Positions 51,026 to 59,451 of a stretch of DNA of 64,000 nt are shown here, in pieces. Every line of letters starts with the position of its first letter. Positions within the stretch are counted from its first letter, which is position 1. The DNA lies in assembly GCA_910588875.1 (NCBI GenBank), contig CAJURT010000017.1, forward strand, positions 1-64,000. Reading direction: 5' to 3'. The notes beneath the pieces are model-generated. The model did not search any database. It was not told the origin of the DNA and saw nothing but the letters and a program-made list of their open reading frames with translations. Origin of the DNA: an uncultured Lachnospiraceae bacterium. GTDB lineage: Bacteria; Bacillota; Clostridia; Lachnospirales; Lachnospiraceae. The translations under genes and the position numbers were made by a program.

Positions 51026-53590
51026 ATGTATCATCTATCAATTAACGGAAGAATGTATGAAGCGCCCGGGGACAAAAAGCTGCTGCGGTTTCTGCGGGAT
51101 GATTTACACCTTACGGCCACAAAGGACGGCTGCAGTGAGGGCGCCTGCGGAACATGTACGGTGTTAGTGGACGGGAAAAAGGTTAAGGCCTGTGTGCCGA
51201 AGATCAGCACCCTGGAGGGAAAGGAGATTCTGACTGTGGAGGGAATCCCCCAGGAGGAAATGAAGGTTTATGAGCATTGCTTTGCAGAGGCAGGGGCAGT
51301 CCAGTGCGGATTTTGCATCCCGGGAATGATCATTTCCGCCAAGAGCCTGTTAGATCAGAACCTGAATCCTTCCAGGGCGGACGTGAAGAAGGCAATCCGG
51401 GGAAATCTGTGCCGCTGTACGGGATATAAGAAGATTGAGGATGCAATTCTGATGGCAGCGGAATTTTTCCGGGAAAAGAAAAAGATTCCGGCACAGCCGG
51501 AAACCCTGCACATGAATGAGCATTTTAAGCGGATTGATGCGGCGGAGAAGGTGAATGGCAGCGGAATTTTTGCGGATGACATTTACCTGCCGGATATGCT
51601 CTATGGGAAATGTCTGTATTCCCGGTATCCCCGGGCCCTGGTGAACCGGATTGACGTGACAGAGGCCAGGAAGCATCCGGACTGTGTGGGGATTTTGCTG
51701 AAGGAAGATGTGCCCTGCAATAAGATCGGCCATATCAAGCAGGATTGGGATGTGCTCAGGGGAGAGGGGGATATCACCCGCTACGTGGGGGATGCCCTGG
51801 CTTTGGTGGTTTCCAAAAAGCAGGAAAGCCTGCAGGAGATTCTGGACTTGATAGAGGCGGATTTGACGGAACTTGCGCCAATTACCTCCCCCTATGAGGC
51901 GCTCAAAGGGGATGCACCCCTGCTCCATGAGGACGGGAATGTGATGAGCCGGGCGACTCTGGTGCGGGGAAATGCGGATGAGGCCATCAAAAACTCCAGG
52001 TATGTGGTGACCCGCAAGTATAAGACCTCCTGGCAGGAGCATGGGTTTATGGAGCCGGAGTGCTGTGTGGCTCTGCCGGAGGGGGAGGATGGGCTGCTGG
52101 TCTATACCTCCAGCCAGTCGGTCTATGACGTGCAGAGGGAGTGCGCCAAGATGCTGGGGCTGCCGCCGGAGAAGGTTCACTGCCGGGCGCCCTTGGTGGG
52201 CGGAGGCTTTGGGGGGAAGGAGGACATGACCGTGCAGCAGTATGCCGCTCTGGCCGCCTGGTATACGAAGAAGCCGGTGAAGGTGAAATACAGCCGCCAG
52301 GAATCCCTCAATTACCACGTGAAGCGTCATCCCATGGAGATGGAATTTACCACAGCCTGTGATGAGAAGGGGCATCTGACAGCCATGAAGGGGATTATCA
52401 TTGCAGATACGGGAGCCTACGCTTCCCTGGGCGGGCCGGTTCTGCATCGGTCCTGCACCCATGCGGCAGGACCCTATAACTATCAGAATATCGATATTTT
52501 CGGTATGTCAGTGTATACGAATAACGTGGTGGCAGGGGCTTACCGGGGCTTCGGCGTGACCCAAAGCTGCTTTGCCACGGAGATGAATATCAATCTGCTG
52601 GCAGAGATGTGCGGCCTTGACCCCTGGGAGTTTCGGCGGCGCAATGCCATCAAGCCGGGAGATATCCTGCCCAACGGGCAGAGGGCTGACGCCAACACCA
52701 ATATGGAAGCCTGCCTGGATGCAGTGAAGGATATTTATTATGCCCATCCTTATGCAGGGATTGCCTGCGGGTTTAAAAATTCCGGCACCGGGATGGGAAA
52801 GAAGGACATCGGGCGGGTACTTCTCTCTGTGGAGAAGGGAAAGATTCATATCCGTACCTCAGCCTCCTGTATGGGGCAGGGAATCGGCCAGATGACCCTG
52901 ACAGAGATCTGCCATGTGACAGGGCTGAACCCGGCGCTCTTTGTGTTTGAGGCGGCAGATACGGTGCGGACACCGGATTCCGGGACTTCCACAGCTTCCC
53001 GGCAGACAGTGGTCACCGGGGAGGCGGCCCGCCGGGCAGGAGAGAAATTAAAGCTGGCATTGGATGGGGGCAGGAGCATTGACGACTTAGAGGGGATGGA
53101 GTTCTTTGGGGAGTATTCAGTGAAGACAGACCCCCTGGGAGCCATCAAGGAGAATCCGGTCAGCCATGTCTCTTACTCCTACGGCACCCAGGTGATTATC
53201 CTCAATGAGGAGGGGAAGATCACAAAGGCAGTGTCAGCCTTTGATGTGGGGACACCGGTGAATATCCAGTCCGTGGAAGGCCAGATCGAAGGCGGCATGG
53301 TCATGGGAATCGGTTATGGGGTAACCGAGGAATTTAACTGTGAGGGGGGATATCCTAAGAGCCGGTTTGGCACCATTGGGTTTATGCGGGCAGATGAGGT
53401 ACCGGAATTGGAGGTAATGCTCTGTGTGCCGGAAGAGGAACGGAAGCTGCCCTATTCCCTGGGGGCCAAAGGATGCGGGGAATTGTGCATGATTCCCACT
53501 GCTCCTGCCTGCGCCCTGGCCTATTATAAGCTGGACGGGAAATTCAGGCAGAGCCTGCCCCTTAAGGAGACGGCTTACCGGAAGAAATAA
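51026..53590 (+). CDS. FAD-less xanthine dehydrogenase (selenium-dependent type), fused Fe-S and Mo subunits
   Basis: An 854-residue molybdenum hydroxylase. Residues 1-155: two [2Fe-2S] clusters (Cys36, 41, 44, 56; Cys94, 97, 129, 131). From about 165: Mo-binding domains with GGGFGGKEDMTVQQYAAL, AGAYRGFGVTQSCFATE, CMGQGIGQ, and the active-site Glu in GAKGCGELCMIPTAPA. There is no FAD domain, as in TIGR03311 (selenium-dependent XDH), whose labile selenium sits on the Mo and is not genetically encoded; accordingly I find no in-frame TGA. Likely oxidises hypoxanthine/xanthine or runs urate to xanthine reductively. Electrons must leave through a partner, most simply the upstream hydrogenase/NuoF-GltD pair (inference). 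Confidence 0.93.
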   Translation: MYHLSINGRMYEAPGDKKLLRFLRDDLHLTATKDGCSEGACGTCTVLVDGKKVKACVPKISTLEGKEILTVEGIPQEEMKVYEHCFAEAGAVQCGFCIPGMIISAKSLLDQNLNPSRADVKKAIRGNLCRCTGYKKIEDAILMAAEFFREKKKIPAQPETLHMNEHFKRIDAAEKVNGSGIFADDIYLPDMLYGKCLYSRYPRALVNRIDVTEARKHPDCVGILLKEDVPCNKIGHIKQDWDVLRGEGDITRYVGDALALVVSKKQESLQEILDLIEADLTELAPITSPYEALKGDAPLLHEDGNVMSRATLVRGNADEAIKNSRYVVTRKYKTSWQEHGFMEPECCVALPEGEDGLLVYTSSQSVYDVQRECAKMLGLPPEKVHCRAPLVGGGFGGKEDMTVQQYAALAAWYTKKPVKVKYSRQESLNYHVKRHPMEMEFTTACDEKGHLTAMKGIIIADTGAYASLGGPVLHRSCTHAAGPYNYQNIDIFGMSVYTNNVVAGAYRGFGVTQSCFATEMNINLLAEMCGLDPWEFRRRNAIKPGDILPNGQRADANTNMEACLDAVKDIYYAHPYAGIACGFKNSGTGMGKKDIGRVLLSVEKGKIHIRTSASCMGQGIGQMTLTEICHVTGLNPALFVFEAADTVRTPDSGTSTASRQTVVTGEAARRAGEKLKLALDGGRSIDDLEGMEFFGEYSVKTDPLGAIKENPVSHVSYSYGTQVIILNEEGKITKAVSAFDVGTPVNIQSVEGQIEGGMVMGIGYGVTEEFNCEGGYPKSRFGTIGFMRADEVPELEVMLCVPEEERKLPYSLGAKGCGELCMIPTAPACALAYYKLDGKFRQSLPLKETAYRKK

Positions 53591-53650
53591 AGCAGAAAAC
53601 AAGCACAGGCGCCGGCCGTAGGCCATGGCGCCTGGTAAAAGGAGGGGAAG

Positions 53651-54607
53651 ATGAGAAAGACAGGCGCCGTGTTGGTGGCAGCGGGGCTTTCCAGCAGGAT
53701 GGGGGCATTTAAGCCAATGCTTCCCTTTGGGGATTCCACGATAGCCCTTCATGTGGTAACCATGCTAAGGCAGCTTAAGGTGGATCCGGTGGTGGTAGTG
53801 ACCGGACATCAGGCTGAATCGCTGGAACGCCATCTTTTTTATACAGGCGTTCGGTTTGTAAGAAACGAACGGTATGAAAATACCCATATGTTTGATTCCG
53901 TGAAGCTGGGGCTTAGGGCATTGGAGGGGGAGGGGATGTGGGAACAGGTGATGGTAATGCCCATCGATCTTCCGGCCATTTTGCCGGAAACATTCCGCCA
54001 GGTAATGAAGATTGACGCAGAGGTGGTGAGGACGGTGTACCAGGGAAAGGCAGGCCATCCGGTTATGTTTGAGAGGAATCTGGTGCCAAGGCTTTTGGAA
54101 TATGAAGGAGCCCAGGGGCTTCGGGGAGCCATCCGGGAACTGGGGGTAAGGATAACCAACCTGGAAGTGGAGGATGAGGGGATACGCCGGGATGTGGATA
54201 CGCCTAAAGCCTACCGGCAGCTGCTGGAATGGGACTATGAGAGAGGAAACGGCTATCCTCTGCGTCCCTCTGTCCGGGTTTTCCTTCACGGGAGGGAGAT
54301 GTTTTTTGAACCAGATACGGCGAGGCTTCTGTCCCTGATTGATAAGACAGGGTCGATTCAGGAGGCCTGCGGGGGGATGGAACTTTCCTATAGCAAGGGC
54401 AGCCGGATGATTCGGAAGGTGGAACGGCAGCTGGGATTTCCGGTGGTGGAGCGCCGGGCAGGAGGGATTGGGGGCGGCGGTTCCCTGCTGACAGAGGAAG
54501 GAAAAGGGCTGCTTAAGAGTTATGAAGCCATGGAGAGGGAAATACAGGGATGCCTCCAACAGATCTTCTGGAAGCATTTTGAAAAAGGATTTCATAAAAC
54601 AATTTAG
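53651..54607 (+). CDS. mocA: MocA-like cytidylyltransferase fused to a ModE-type winged helix
   Basis: A 318-residue fusion. Residues 1-190: MobA/MocA nucleotidyltransferase (VLVAAGLSSRMGAFKPMLPFGDST, VVVTGHQ, VMPIDLPAI, GKAGHPVMF, DVDTPKAY), the YgfJ/MocA family that makes the cytidylated cofactor of Mo hydroxylases. Residues 205-300: ModE N-terminal winged helix (ARLLSLIDKTGSIQEACGGMELSYSKGSRMIRKVERQLG, RRAGGIGGGGSLLTEEGKGLL). This suggests an enzyme that also binds DNA to couple cofactor state to transcription (inference). RBS AAGGAGGGG. It opens the Mo-cofactor run. Confidence 0.92.
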   Translation: MRKTGAVLVAAGLSSRMGAFKPMLPFGDSTIALHVVTMLRQLKVDPVVVVTGHQAESLERHLFYTGVRFVRNERYENTHMFDSVKLGLRALEGEGMWEQVMVMPIDLPAILPETFRQVMKIDAEVVRTVYQGKAGHPVMFERNLVPRLLEYEGAQGLRGAIRELGVRITNLEVEDEGIRRDVDTPKAYRQLLEWDYERGNGYPLRPSVRVFLHGREMFFEPDTARLLSLIDKTGSIQEACGGMELSYSKGSRMIRKVERQLGFPVVERRAGGIGGGGSLLTEEGKGLLKSYEAMEREIQGCLQQIFWKHFEKGFHKTI

Positions 54608-54626
54608 AAAAGAAGGTGGAACAGAG

Positions 54627-55685
54627 ATGAAATTGGTCAAAACCCCGGAGGCAGAAGGCACGGTGCTTTGTCATGATATCACACAGATTGTCAGGGGGGT
54701 CAGGAAGGATGCAATATTCCGAAAAGGCCATGTGGTGACGAAGGAAGATATTCCGGTATTGCTTAGTGTGGGCAAGGATCAGCTTTATGTGTGGGAAAAG
54801 GAGGAGGGCATGCTTCATGAGAATGAGGCGGCAGAGATTCTCTGCGGGCTGTGCCAGGGTGAGCATATGGAGCGGTCAGAGGTAAAGGAAGGGAAGATCG
54901 AACTGAGGGCAGCCTGCGACGGCCTGCTGAAGGTTCAGTCACAAGCCCTGAAAGCAGTCAATGGCTTCGGGCAGATGATGATCGCTTCCCGCCATGGCAA
55001 TTTCCCTGTGAAGAAAGGGGACAAGCTGGCAGGCACCAGAATCATTCCGCTGATTATAGAGGAGGAAAAGATGAGGGCGGCAAAGGAGGCGGCCCTGGCA
55101 GCAGCCGGCGGCCGTCCCCTGTTGGAACTCAAACCCTTTTCCCATAAAAAAGTGGGGATTGTCACCACAGGCAATGAGGTGTATTACGGAAGGATACAGG
55201 ATACCTTTACCCCGGTAATCGAGGAGAAGCTGAAAGAATTTGATACGGAGATTATCGGCCATGTGACCTGGAATGACGATGACAGGAAGGTGACGGGGAG
55301 TATCCTGGAGATGATTGGCAAGGGGGCGGATGTGGTGATCTGCACTGGGGGGATGAGTGTGGATCCGGACGACCGGACGCCCTTGGCGATTAAAAATACG
55401 GGAGCCCGCATTGTGTCCTATGGGGCGCCGGTACTGCCAGGAGCCATGTTTTTGCTGGCATATTATAAGCAGGACAAGGAGCGGAATTCACGGACCGTAG
55501 CCGTGATGGGGCTGCCGGGCTGTGTGATGTATGCAAGGCGGACAATTTTTGACCTTGTTCTGCCCCGGGTTCTGGCAGAGGATGAGGTGACCAAGGAGGA
55601 ACTGGCCGCCTTAGGGGAGGGCGGTTTGTGCCTGAATTGCCTGGAATGCACATTTCCCAATTGCGGTTTTGGAAAGGGGCATTAG
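54627..55685 (+). CDS. MoeA-like molybdopterin-binding protein
   Basis: A 352-residue protein of the molybdopterin-binding (MoeA/MogA-fold) superfamily. The MPT-binding core is IVTTGNEVYYGRIQDTFTPVI (about 188-208) with VVICTGGMSVDPDDRTPLAI (about 240-260) and MGLPGCVMYARRTIFDLVLPRV. The N-terminal half is shorter than in MoeA and starts KLVKTPEAEGTVLCHDITQI. The C-terminus adds a cysteine-rich tail (CLNCLECTFPNCGFGKGH), unusual for MoeA. The start at 54627 (GAAGGTGG upstream) is preferred over an in-frame ATG inside the mocA gene. Likely inserts molybdate or handles the cofactor for the hydroxylase. Confidence 0.85.
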   Translation: MKLVKTPEAEGTVLCHDITQIVRGVRKDAIFRKGHVVTKEDIPVLLSVGKDQLYVWEKEEGMLHENEAAEILCGLCQGEHMERSEVKEGKIELRAACDGLLKVQSQALKAVNGFGQMMIASRHGNFPVKKGDKLAGTRIIPLIIEEEKMRAAKEAALAAAGGRPLLELKPFSHKKVGIVTTGNEVYYGRIQDTFTPVIEEKLKEFDTEIIGHVTWNDDDRKVTGSILEMIGKGADVVICTGGMSVDPDDRTPLAIKNTGARIVSYGAPVLPGAMFLLAYYKQDKERNSRTVAVMGLPGCVMYARRTIFDLVLPRVLAEDEVTKEELAALGEGGLCLNCLECTFPNCGFGKGH

Positions 55686-55832
55686 TTTCGGAAGAACAAG
55701 GCGTTTTTCCTGGGTATTTGGATTGGGAGGGTGAAAGGGAGAAAAACAATATGGATAACTTTAATAAAATATTTTATAAAAAATTAAAAAATCAATGGCC
55801 AAAGGCCATGGGAGGGAAAGGGGAGGGAAGCC

Positions 55833-56369
55833 ATGGAACTGACACATTTTGACGACCAGGGAAATGCCTGGATGGTGGATGTGGGGGGAAAGGAAGATAC
55901 CTGGCGGGAGGCAGTGGCGGTTGGTAGCATTTCTATGACCAGGGAGTGCCTGGAGAGGGTAAAGGCAGGCTCCCTGGCCAAGGGGGATGTATTGGGGGTG
56001 GCACGGGTGGCAGGAATCATGGGAGCCAAGCGCACTTCGGAACTGATTCCCCTGTGCCATCCGCTGAACTTAACGAAGCTGTCCCTGGATTTTTCCCTCC
56101 GGGAGGAGGCCGGGGAGATCCAGGTAATGTGCAGGGCGCAGACAAGAGGGAAAACCGGGGTGGAGATGGAAGCCCTGACCGGAGTGACGGTTGCTCTGCT
56201 CACCATTTATGATATGTGCAAAGCAGCAGATAAGGCTATGGAGATCGGCCAGGTCTATCTGGCAGAGAAAAGGGGCGGAAAGAGCAAAACCTTTAGAAAT
56301 GAAAAACATAAAGCAGGGGAAGGCAATCTTTTCCATAGGGGGAGTCTCAGGAAAAAGGAGGAACCGTGA
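55833..56369 (+). CDS. moaC: Cyclic pyranopterin monophosphate synthase MoaC
   Basis: A 178-residue MoaC, second step of molybdopterin synthesis (with MoaA: GTP to cPMP). Signature parts: MVDVGGKEDTWREAVAVGSISM, GDVLGVARVAGIMGAKRTSELIPLCHPL (catalytic His), TRGKTGVEMEALTGVTVALLTIYDMCKAADK (catalytic Asp/Lys). The C-terminal 25 residues (KTFRNEKHK...KKEEP) extend past the usual end. RBS GGGGAGGGAAG. Its TGA overlaps the moaA GTG. The 147-base gap before it (55686-55832) is AT-rich with the small hairpin ATGGCCAAAGGCCAT (55795-55809); no gene seen. Confidence 0.95.
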   Translation: MELTHFDDQGNAWMVDVGGKEDTWREAVAVGSISMTRECLERVKAGSLAKGDVLGVARVAGIMGAKRTSELIPLCHPLNLTKLSLDFSLREEAGEIQVMCRAQTRGKTGVEMEALTGVTVALLTIYDMCKAADKAMEIGQVYLAEKRGGKSKTFRNEKHKAGEGNLFHRGSLRKKEEP

Positions 56370-57436
56370 AAGATATCCAGGGAAGAAACATTGACTATAT
56401 GCGGATTTCCATTACTGACCGCTGCAACCTGCGGTGTAAATATTGTATGCCGGAAGGGATTGATTGGGTGAGGCCAAGGGAGATCCTGAGCCTGGAGGAG
56501 ATTTGCCAGGTTGCTGTTTGCGGCGCCGGCCTGGGGATCCGCCATCTGAAAATCACCGGCGGCGAGCCCTTGGTGAGAAAGGATTGCTGCCGTCTTGTGG
56601 AGATGTTAAAGGCAGTGCCTGGCATTGAGACCGTGACAATTACCACAAACGGAGTCCTGCTAAAGCCCTTTCTGGAGCCGCTTAAAAAGGCAGGAATCGA
56701 TGGGATCAACGTAAGCCTGGATACCTTAGATCGGAACCTGTACCAGGAAATCACCGGCCAGGATCGGCTGGAACAGGTATTGGAGGCAATCCGCCAGGCA
56801 GCGGAACAAGGCATCCGGGTAAAGATAAATGCAGTGGCTGTCCAATGGGAAGATGGAAGAAGCCGGAGGCCGTCGGATAAGGTTTTCCCGGATGCACTAA
56901 AAAAGGAAAGAAGCATCCCCTGTGATTTGAGGACAAAGGGCAGTGCAGCCAGGAACTGGCGGGAACTGGCGGAACTTGCCCGGCAGCTGCCGGTAGATGT
57001 GCGTTTTATAGAAATGATGCCTGTGGGATACGGAAAAGCCTTTAAGGCAGCAGATCCCGAAGAAATGCTGGAAGAAATCCGCCGGGAGCATCCGGGGACG
57101 GAACGGGACAGCCGGATCCATGGCTATGGGCCGGCAGTGTATTACCATATTCCCGGCTTTTTGGGAAGTATCGGGGTAATCCGGGCCATGCACGGAAAAT
57201 TCTGCTCAGAATGCAACCGAATACGTCTCACAGCCCAGGGATGGTTAAAAGGCTGCCTGTGCTATGAAGAGGGGGCTGACCTGCGGGTTTTGCTGCGGCA
57301 AGGAGAAAAAAGTATGCAGCAAAACCGTCTTAAGGAAGCCATGGAAAAAGTAATCCGGGAGAAACCGGCATCCCATTGCTTTGAAAAACCAGAAGGCATG
57401 ACAGAGAAGCGGGGAATGAGTTCCATCGGAGGATAA
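56366..57436 (+). CDS. moaA: GTP 3',8-cyclase MoaA
   Basis: A 356-residue radical-SAM enzyme. N-terminal cluster CNLRCKYCMPEG (CxxxCxxC), SAM motif KITGGEPLVRKD, C-terminal cluster FCSECNRIRLTAQGWLKGCLC (CxxC-x13-C) and the essential terminal GG (SSIGG). Odd: relative to E. coli MoaA an extra segment of roughly 35 residues follows KINAVAVQ (GRSRRPSDKVFPD... to SAARN) before WRELAEL. GTG start with AAGGAGG. Overlaps moaC by 4 bases. Confidence 0.95.
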   Translation: MKDIQGRNIDYMRISITDRCNLRCKYCMPEGIDWVRPREILSLEEICQVAVCGAGLGIRHLKITGGEPLVRKDCCRLVEMLKAVPGIETVTITTNGVLLKPFLEPLKKAGIDGINVSLDTLDRNLYQEITGQDRLEQVLEAIRQAAEQGIRVKINAVAVQWEDGRSRRPSDKVFPDALKKERSIPCDLRTKGSAARNWRELAELARQLPVDVRFIEMMPVGYGKAFKAADPEEMLEEIRREHPGTERDSRIHGYGPAVYYHIPGFLGSIGVIRAMHGKFCSECNRIRLTAQGWLKGCLCYEEGADLRVLLRQGEKSMQQNRLKEAMEKVIREKPASHCFEKPEGMTEKRGMSSIGG

Positions 57437-57462
57437 GGAAGAAAAGAAGGGCGGAATACAAG

Positions 57463-57520
57463 GAAGGCAGAGAAGGCATAGAAGGGCAGAAAAGGCAAAG
57501 AAGGCAAAGAAAATAAAGAA
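57463..57520 (+). repeat. Purine-rich short tandem repeat
   Basis: Between moaA and the MOSC-MogA gene, imperfect repeats of AAGGCAAAG-like units (8-10 bases, about six copies) form an almost pure purine strand. The gap 57437-57567 shows nothing else apart from the RBS. Confidence 0.55.
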
Positions 57521-57567
57521 TGCAAAAATACCAGAACGATTCAGCTTTGGAGGCAGGAGGAACCAGG

Positions 57568-58548
57568 ATGGAAGAGAAGAAAAACCTTACAGGGATTGTG
57601 CGGGCAATCTGTATCAGCAGTTTGCGGGGGGTGGAAAAGCGCCGGGTCAGAGAAGGGCATTTTATAGCAGGCTTTGGGATTGAAGGGGATGCCCACGGAG
57701 GAAACTGGCATCGGCAGGTCAGCCTCCTTTCCTACGATAAGATAAAAGCCTTCAACGAACGGGGGGCGAAGGTGGAGGACGGGGACTTTGGGGAAAACCT
57801 GGTGGTGGAGGGGCTGGATTTTTCCGGACTGCCGGTGGGGACGCAGCTATATGCCGGTGAGGCGGTACTGGAGATGACCCAGATCGGCAAGGAATGTCAC
57901 AGCCATTGTGCCATATATCACCGGATGGGGGAGTGCATCATGCCCCGGGAAGGGGTATTTGCCCAAGTGCTCCGGGAGGGGTGGATCCGTCCGGGAGATG
58001 AACTGAGGGCGGAACTTCCGGCACCCAACCGGCCGTTTACGGCAGCCGTAATTACGGTAAGCGACAAGGGGGCCCGGGGGGAACGGGTGGACGAGAGCGG
58101 ACCGGCAGCAAAGGATATGCTGGAGGCAGCAGGTTATCGGGTAGTGGAATCCCTGGTGCTGCCGGATGGCCAGGAGCCCCTCTCGTCACAGCTGATCCGC
58201 CTGGCAGACGGAAGGCAGGTGGATTTGGTTGTGACCAGCGGGGGAACCGGATTTTCCCCAAGAGACCAAACGCCGGAGGCCACCATGGCAGTGGCGGAGC
58301 GGGTGGCGCCGGGAATCGCAGAGTTCATCCGCATGAAATCCGTGGAAGTGACAGAAGGGGCAATGCTTGGCCGGGGGGTGTCGGTGATCCGGAAGGGAAC
58401 ATTGATCGTGAATCTGCCGGGCAGCCCCAAAGCAGTGAGGGAGAGCCTGGGATTTATATTGGATGCCCTGGGGCATGGGCTTAAGGTTTTGAGGGGAAGC
58501 GTATCGGAGTGCGGGCGGCAGGAAGCAGACATAGGAGGAAGAAAATGA
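57568..58548 (+). CDS. MOSC domain - MogA/MoaB fusion
   Basis: A 326-residue fusion. Residues 1-150: MOSC domain (GFGIEGDAHGGNWHRQVSLLSYDKI; the conserved Cys in GKECHSHCAIYHRMGECIMPREGVFA), a sulfur-carrier or Mo-cofactor-binding module. Residues 157-320: MogA/MoaB adenylyltransferase (AAVITVSDKGARGERVDESGPAAKDML, VVTSGGTGFSPRDQTPEA, NLPGSPKAVRESLGFIL) that adenylates molybdopterin. The start at 57568 has GGCAGGAGG upstream; 57520 lacks one. ModA starts inside its stop codon. Confidence 0.92.
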   Translation: MEEKKNLTGIVRAICISSLRGVEKRRVREGHFIAGFGIEGDAHGGNWHRQVSLLSYDKIKAFNERGAKVEDGDFGENLVVEGLDFSGLPVGTQLYAGEAVLEMTQIGKECHSHCAIYHRMGECIMPREGVFAQVLREGWIRPGDELRAELPAPNRPFTAAVITVSDKGARGERVDESGPAAKDMLEAAGYRVVESLVLPDGQEPLSSQLIRLADGRQVDLVVTSGGTGFSPRDQTPEATMAVAERVAPGIAEFIRMKSVEVTEGAMLGRGVSVIRKGTLIVNLPGSPKAVRESLGFILDALGHGLKVLRGSVSECGRQEADIGGRK

Positions 58549-59450
58549 AAAAGGGAAGGCTCATGATATATTTGGCCGGGGCGGTAATATGTACAGTGAC
58601 GGCAATAGGGGGAGGGCCGGCAATATGTACAATGACGGCAACGGGGGGAGTCACAGATTCTCTGGGAAAAGAAGCCCCAAAGATCCCTTTGGTTTCGGAG
58701 GCAGCAAGAAAAAAGCAGCCTAAGGCCCGGGAGGAAATCCTGGTGGCGGCTGCCGCCAGCCTAAAAAATCCTTATGAGGAAAGGCTGATTCCCATGTTTG
58801 AAGCCAGGCATCCGGGGGTAAAGGTGAAGGGGATCTATGACAGTTCCGGAAAGCTGCAGACCCAGATAGAGGAGGGGCTGGAAGCAGATGTTTTTATGTC
58901 AGCTGCCAGGAAGCAGATGGAGGAATTGGACAGAGGGGGAAAGATTGCCTCCGAAACCATAGTGAATCTGCTGGAAAATAAAATTGTGCTGATTGTGCCG
59001 TCAGGAAATGAAGGCCGGCTGGCCTGCTTTGAAGATATCCGGAGAGCAGAAAGTATTGCCCTGGGAGACCCTGACAGTGTACCGGCAGGGCAATATGGGA
59101 AGGAAGCCCTGACCAGTCTGGGGCTGTGGGAAGGGCTTCAGGACAGAGTCAGTTTCGGGACGAATGTGACTGAGGTGTTAAACCAGGTGGCAGCAGGCAG
59201 CGCAGATGCAGGGATTGTATATGCGACAGATGCCGCCAGCAAAGAAGGCCAGGTGGAAGTGGCGGCTGAGGCGCCGGAGGGCAGCCTGTCTGGCAGAGTA
59301 ATCTACTCGGTGGCAGTAATCCGGCACAGCGCCCATAGAGATAAGGCGGAAAGTTTTGTGGATTTCCTGAAGACAAAGGAGGCGCTGGAAGTGTTTGAGG
59401 ATTATGGGTTTTCCCTTGGGGAAATCCCGGAGGAAGGAGGGGCGGGATAA
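58545..59450 (+). CDS. modA: Molybdate ABC transporter substrate-binding protein ModA
   Basis: A 301-residue exported binding protein. The hydrophobic leader (LMIYLAGAVICTVTAIGG) is lengthened by a 12-codon near-duplication. Then the ModA domain: EILVAAAASLKNPYEERLIPMFEARHPGVKV, YDSSGKLQTQIEEGLEADVFMSA, DPDSVPAGQYGKEALTSLGLW and DAGIVYATDAAS, with the Ser and Tyr positions that bind molybdate/tungstate. ATG overlaps the previous TGA; AGGAGG upstream. No lipobox Cys near position 20 is clear. First gene of modABC. Confidence 0.93.
   Translation: MKKGRLMIYLAGAVICTVTAIGGGPAICTMTATGGVTDSLGKEAPKIPLVSEAARKKQPKAREEILVAAAASLKNPYEERLIPMFEARHPGVKVKGIYDSSGKLQTQIEEGLEADVFMSAARKQMEELDRGGKIASETIVNLLENKIVLIVPSGNEGRLACFEDIRRAESIALGDPDSVPAGQYGKEALTSLGLWEGLQDRVSFGTNVTEVLNQVAAGSADAGIVYATDAASKEGQVEVAAEAPEGSLSGRVIYSVAVIRHSAHRDKAESFVDFLKTKEALEVFEDYGFSLGEIPEEGGAG
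58582..58651 (+). repeat. 36-bp tandem near-duplication in the modA leader
   Basis: The unit beginning at 58582 recurs at 58618 with about 4 mismatches in 33 bases. It encodes AVICTVTAIGGG followed by AICTMTATGGV, doubling part of the signal peptide. Confidence 0.8.
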
Positions 59451-59451
59451 A

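Noticed and set aside
51026..53590. Selenocysteine (in-frame TGA/SECIS) in the Mo hydroxylase
   Set aside because: The frame is uninterrupted to its natural stop with all motifs present. In this family selenium is a labile Mo ligand, not a coded residue.
55686..55832. Mo-cofactor riboswitch before moaC
   Set aside because: The gap is AT-rich with only a small 6-bp hairpin; I could not find the conserved elements of the Moco RNA motif.
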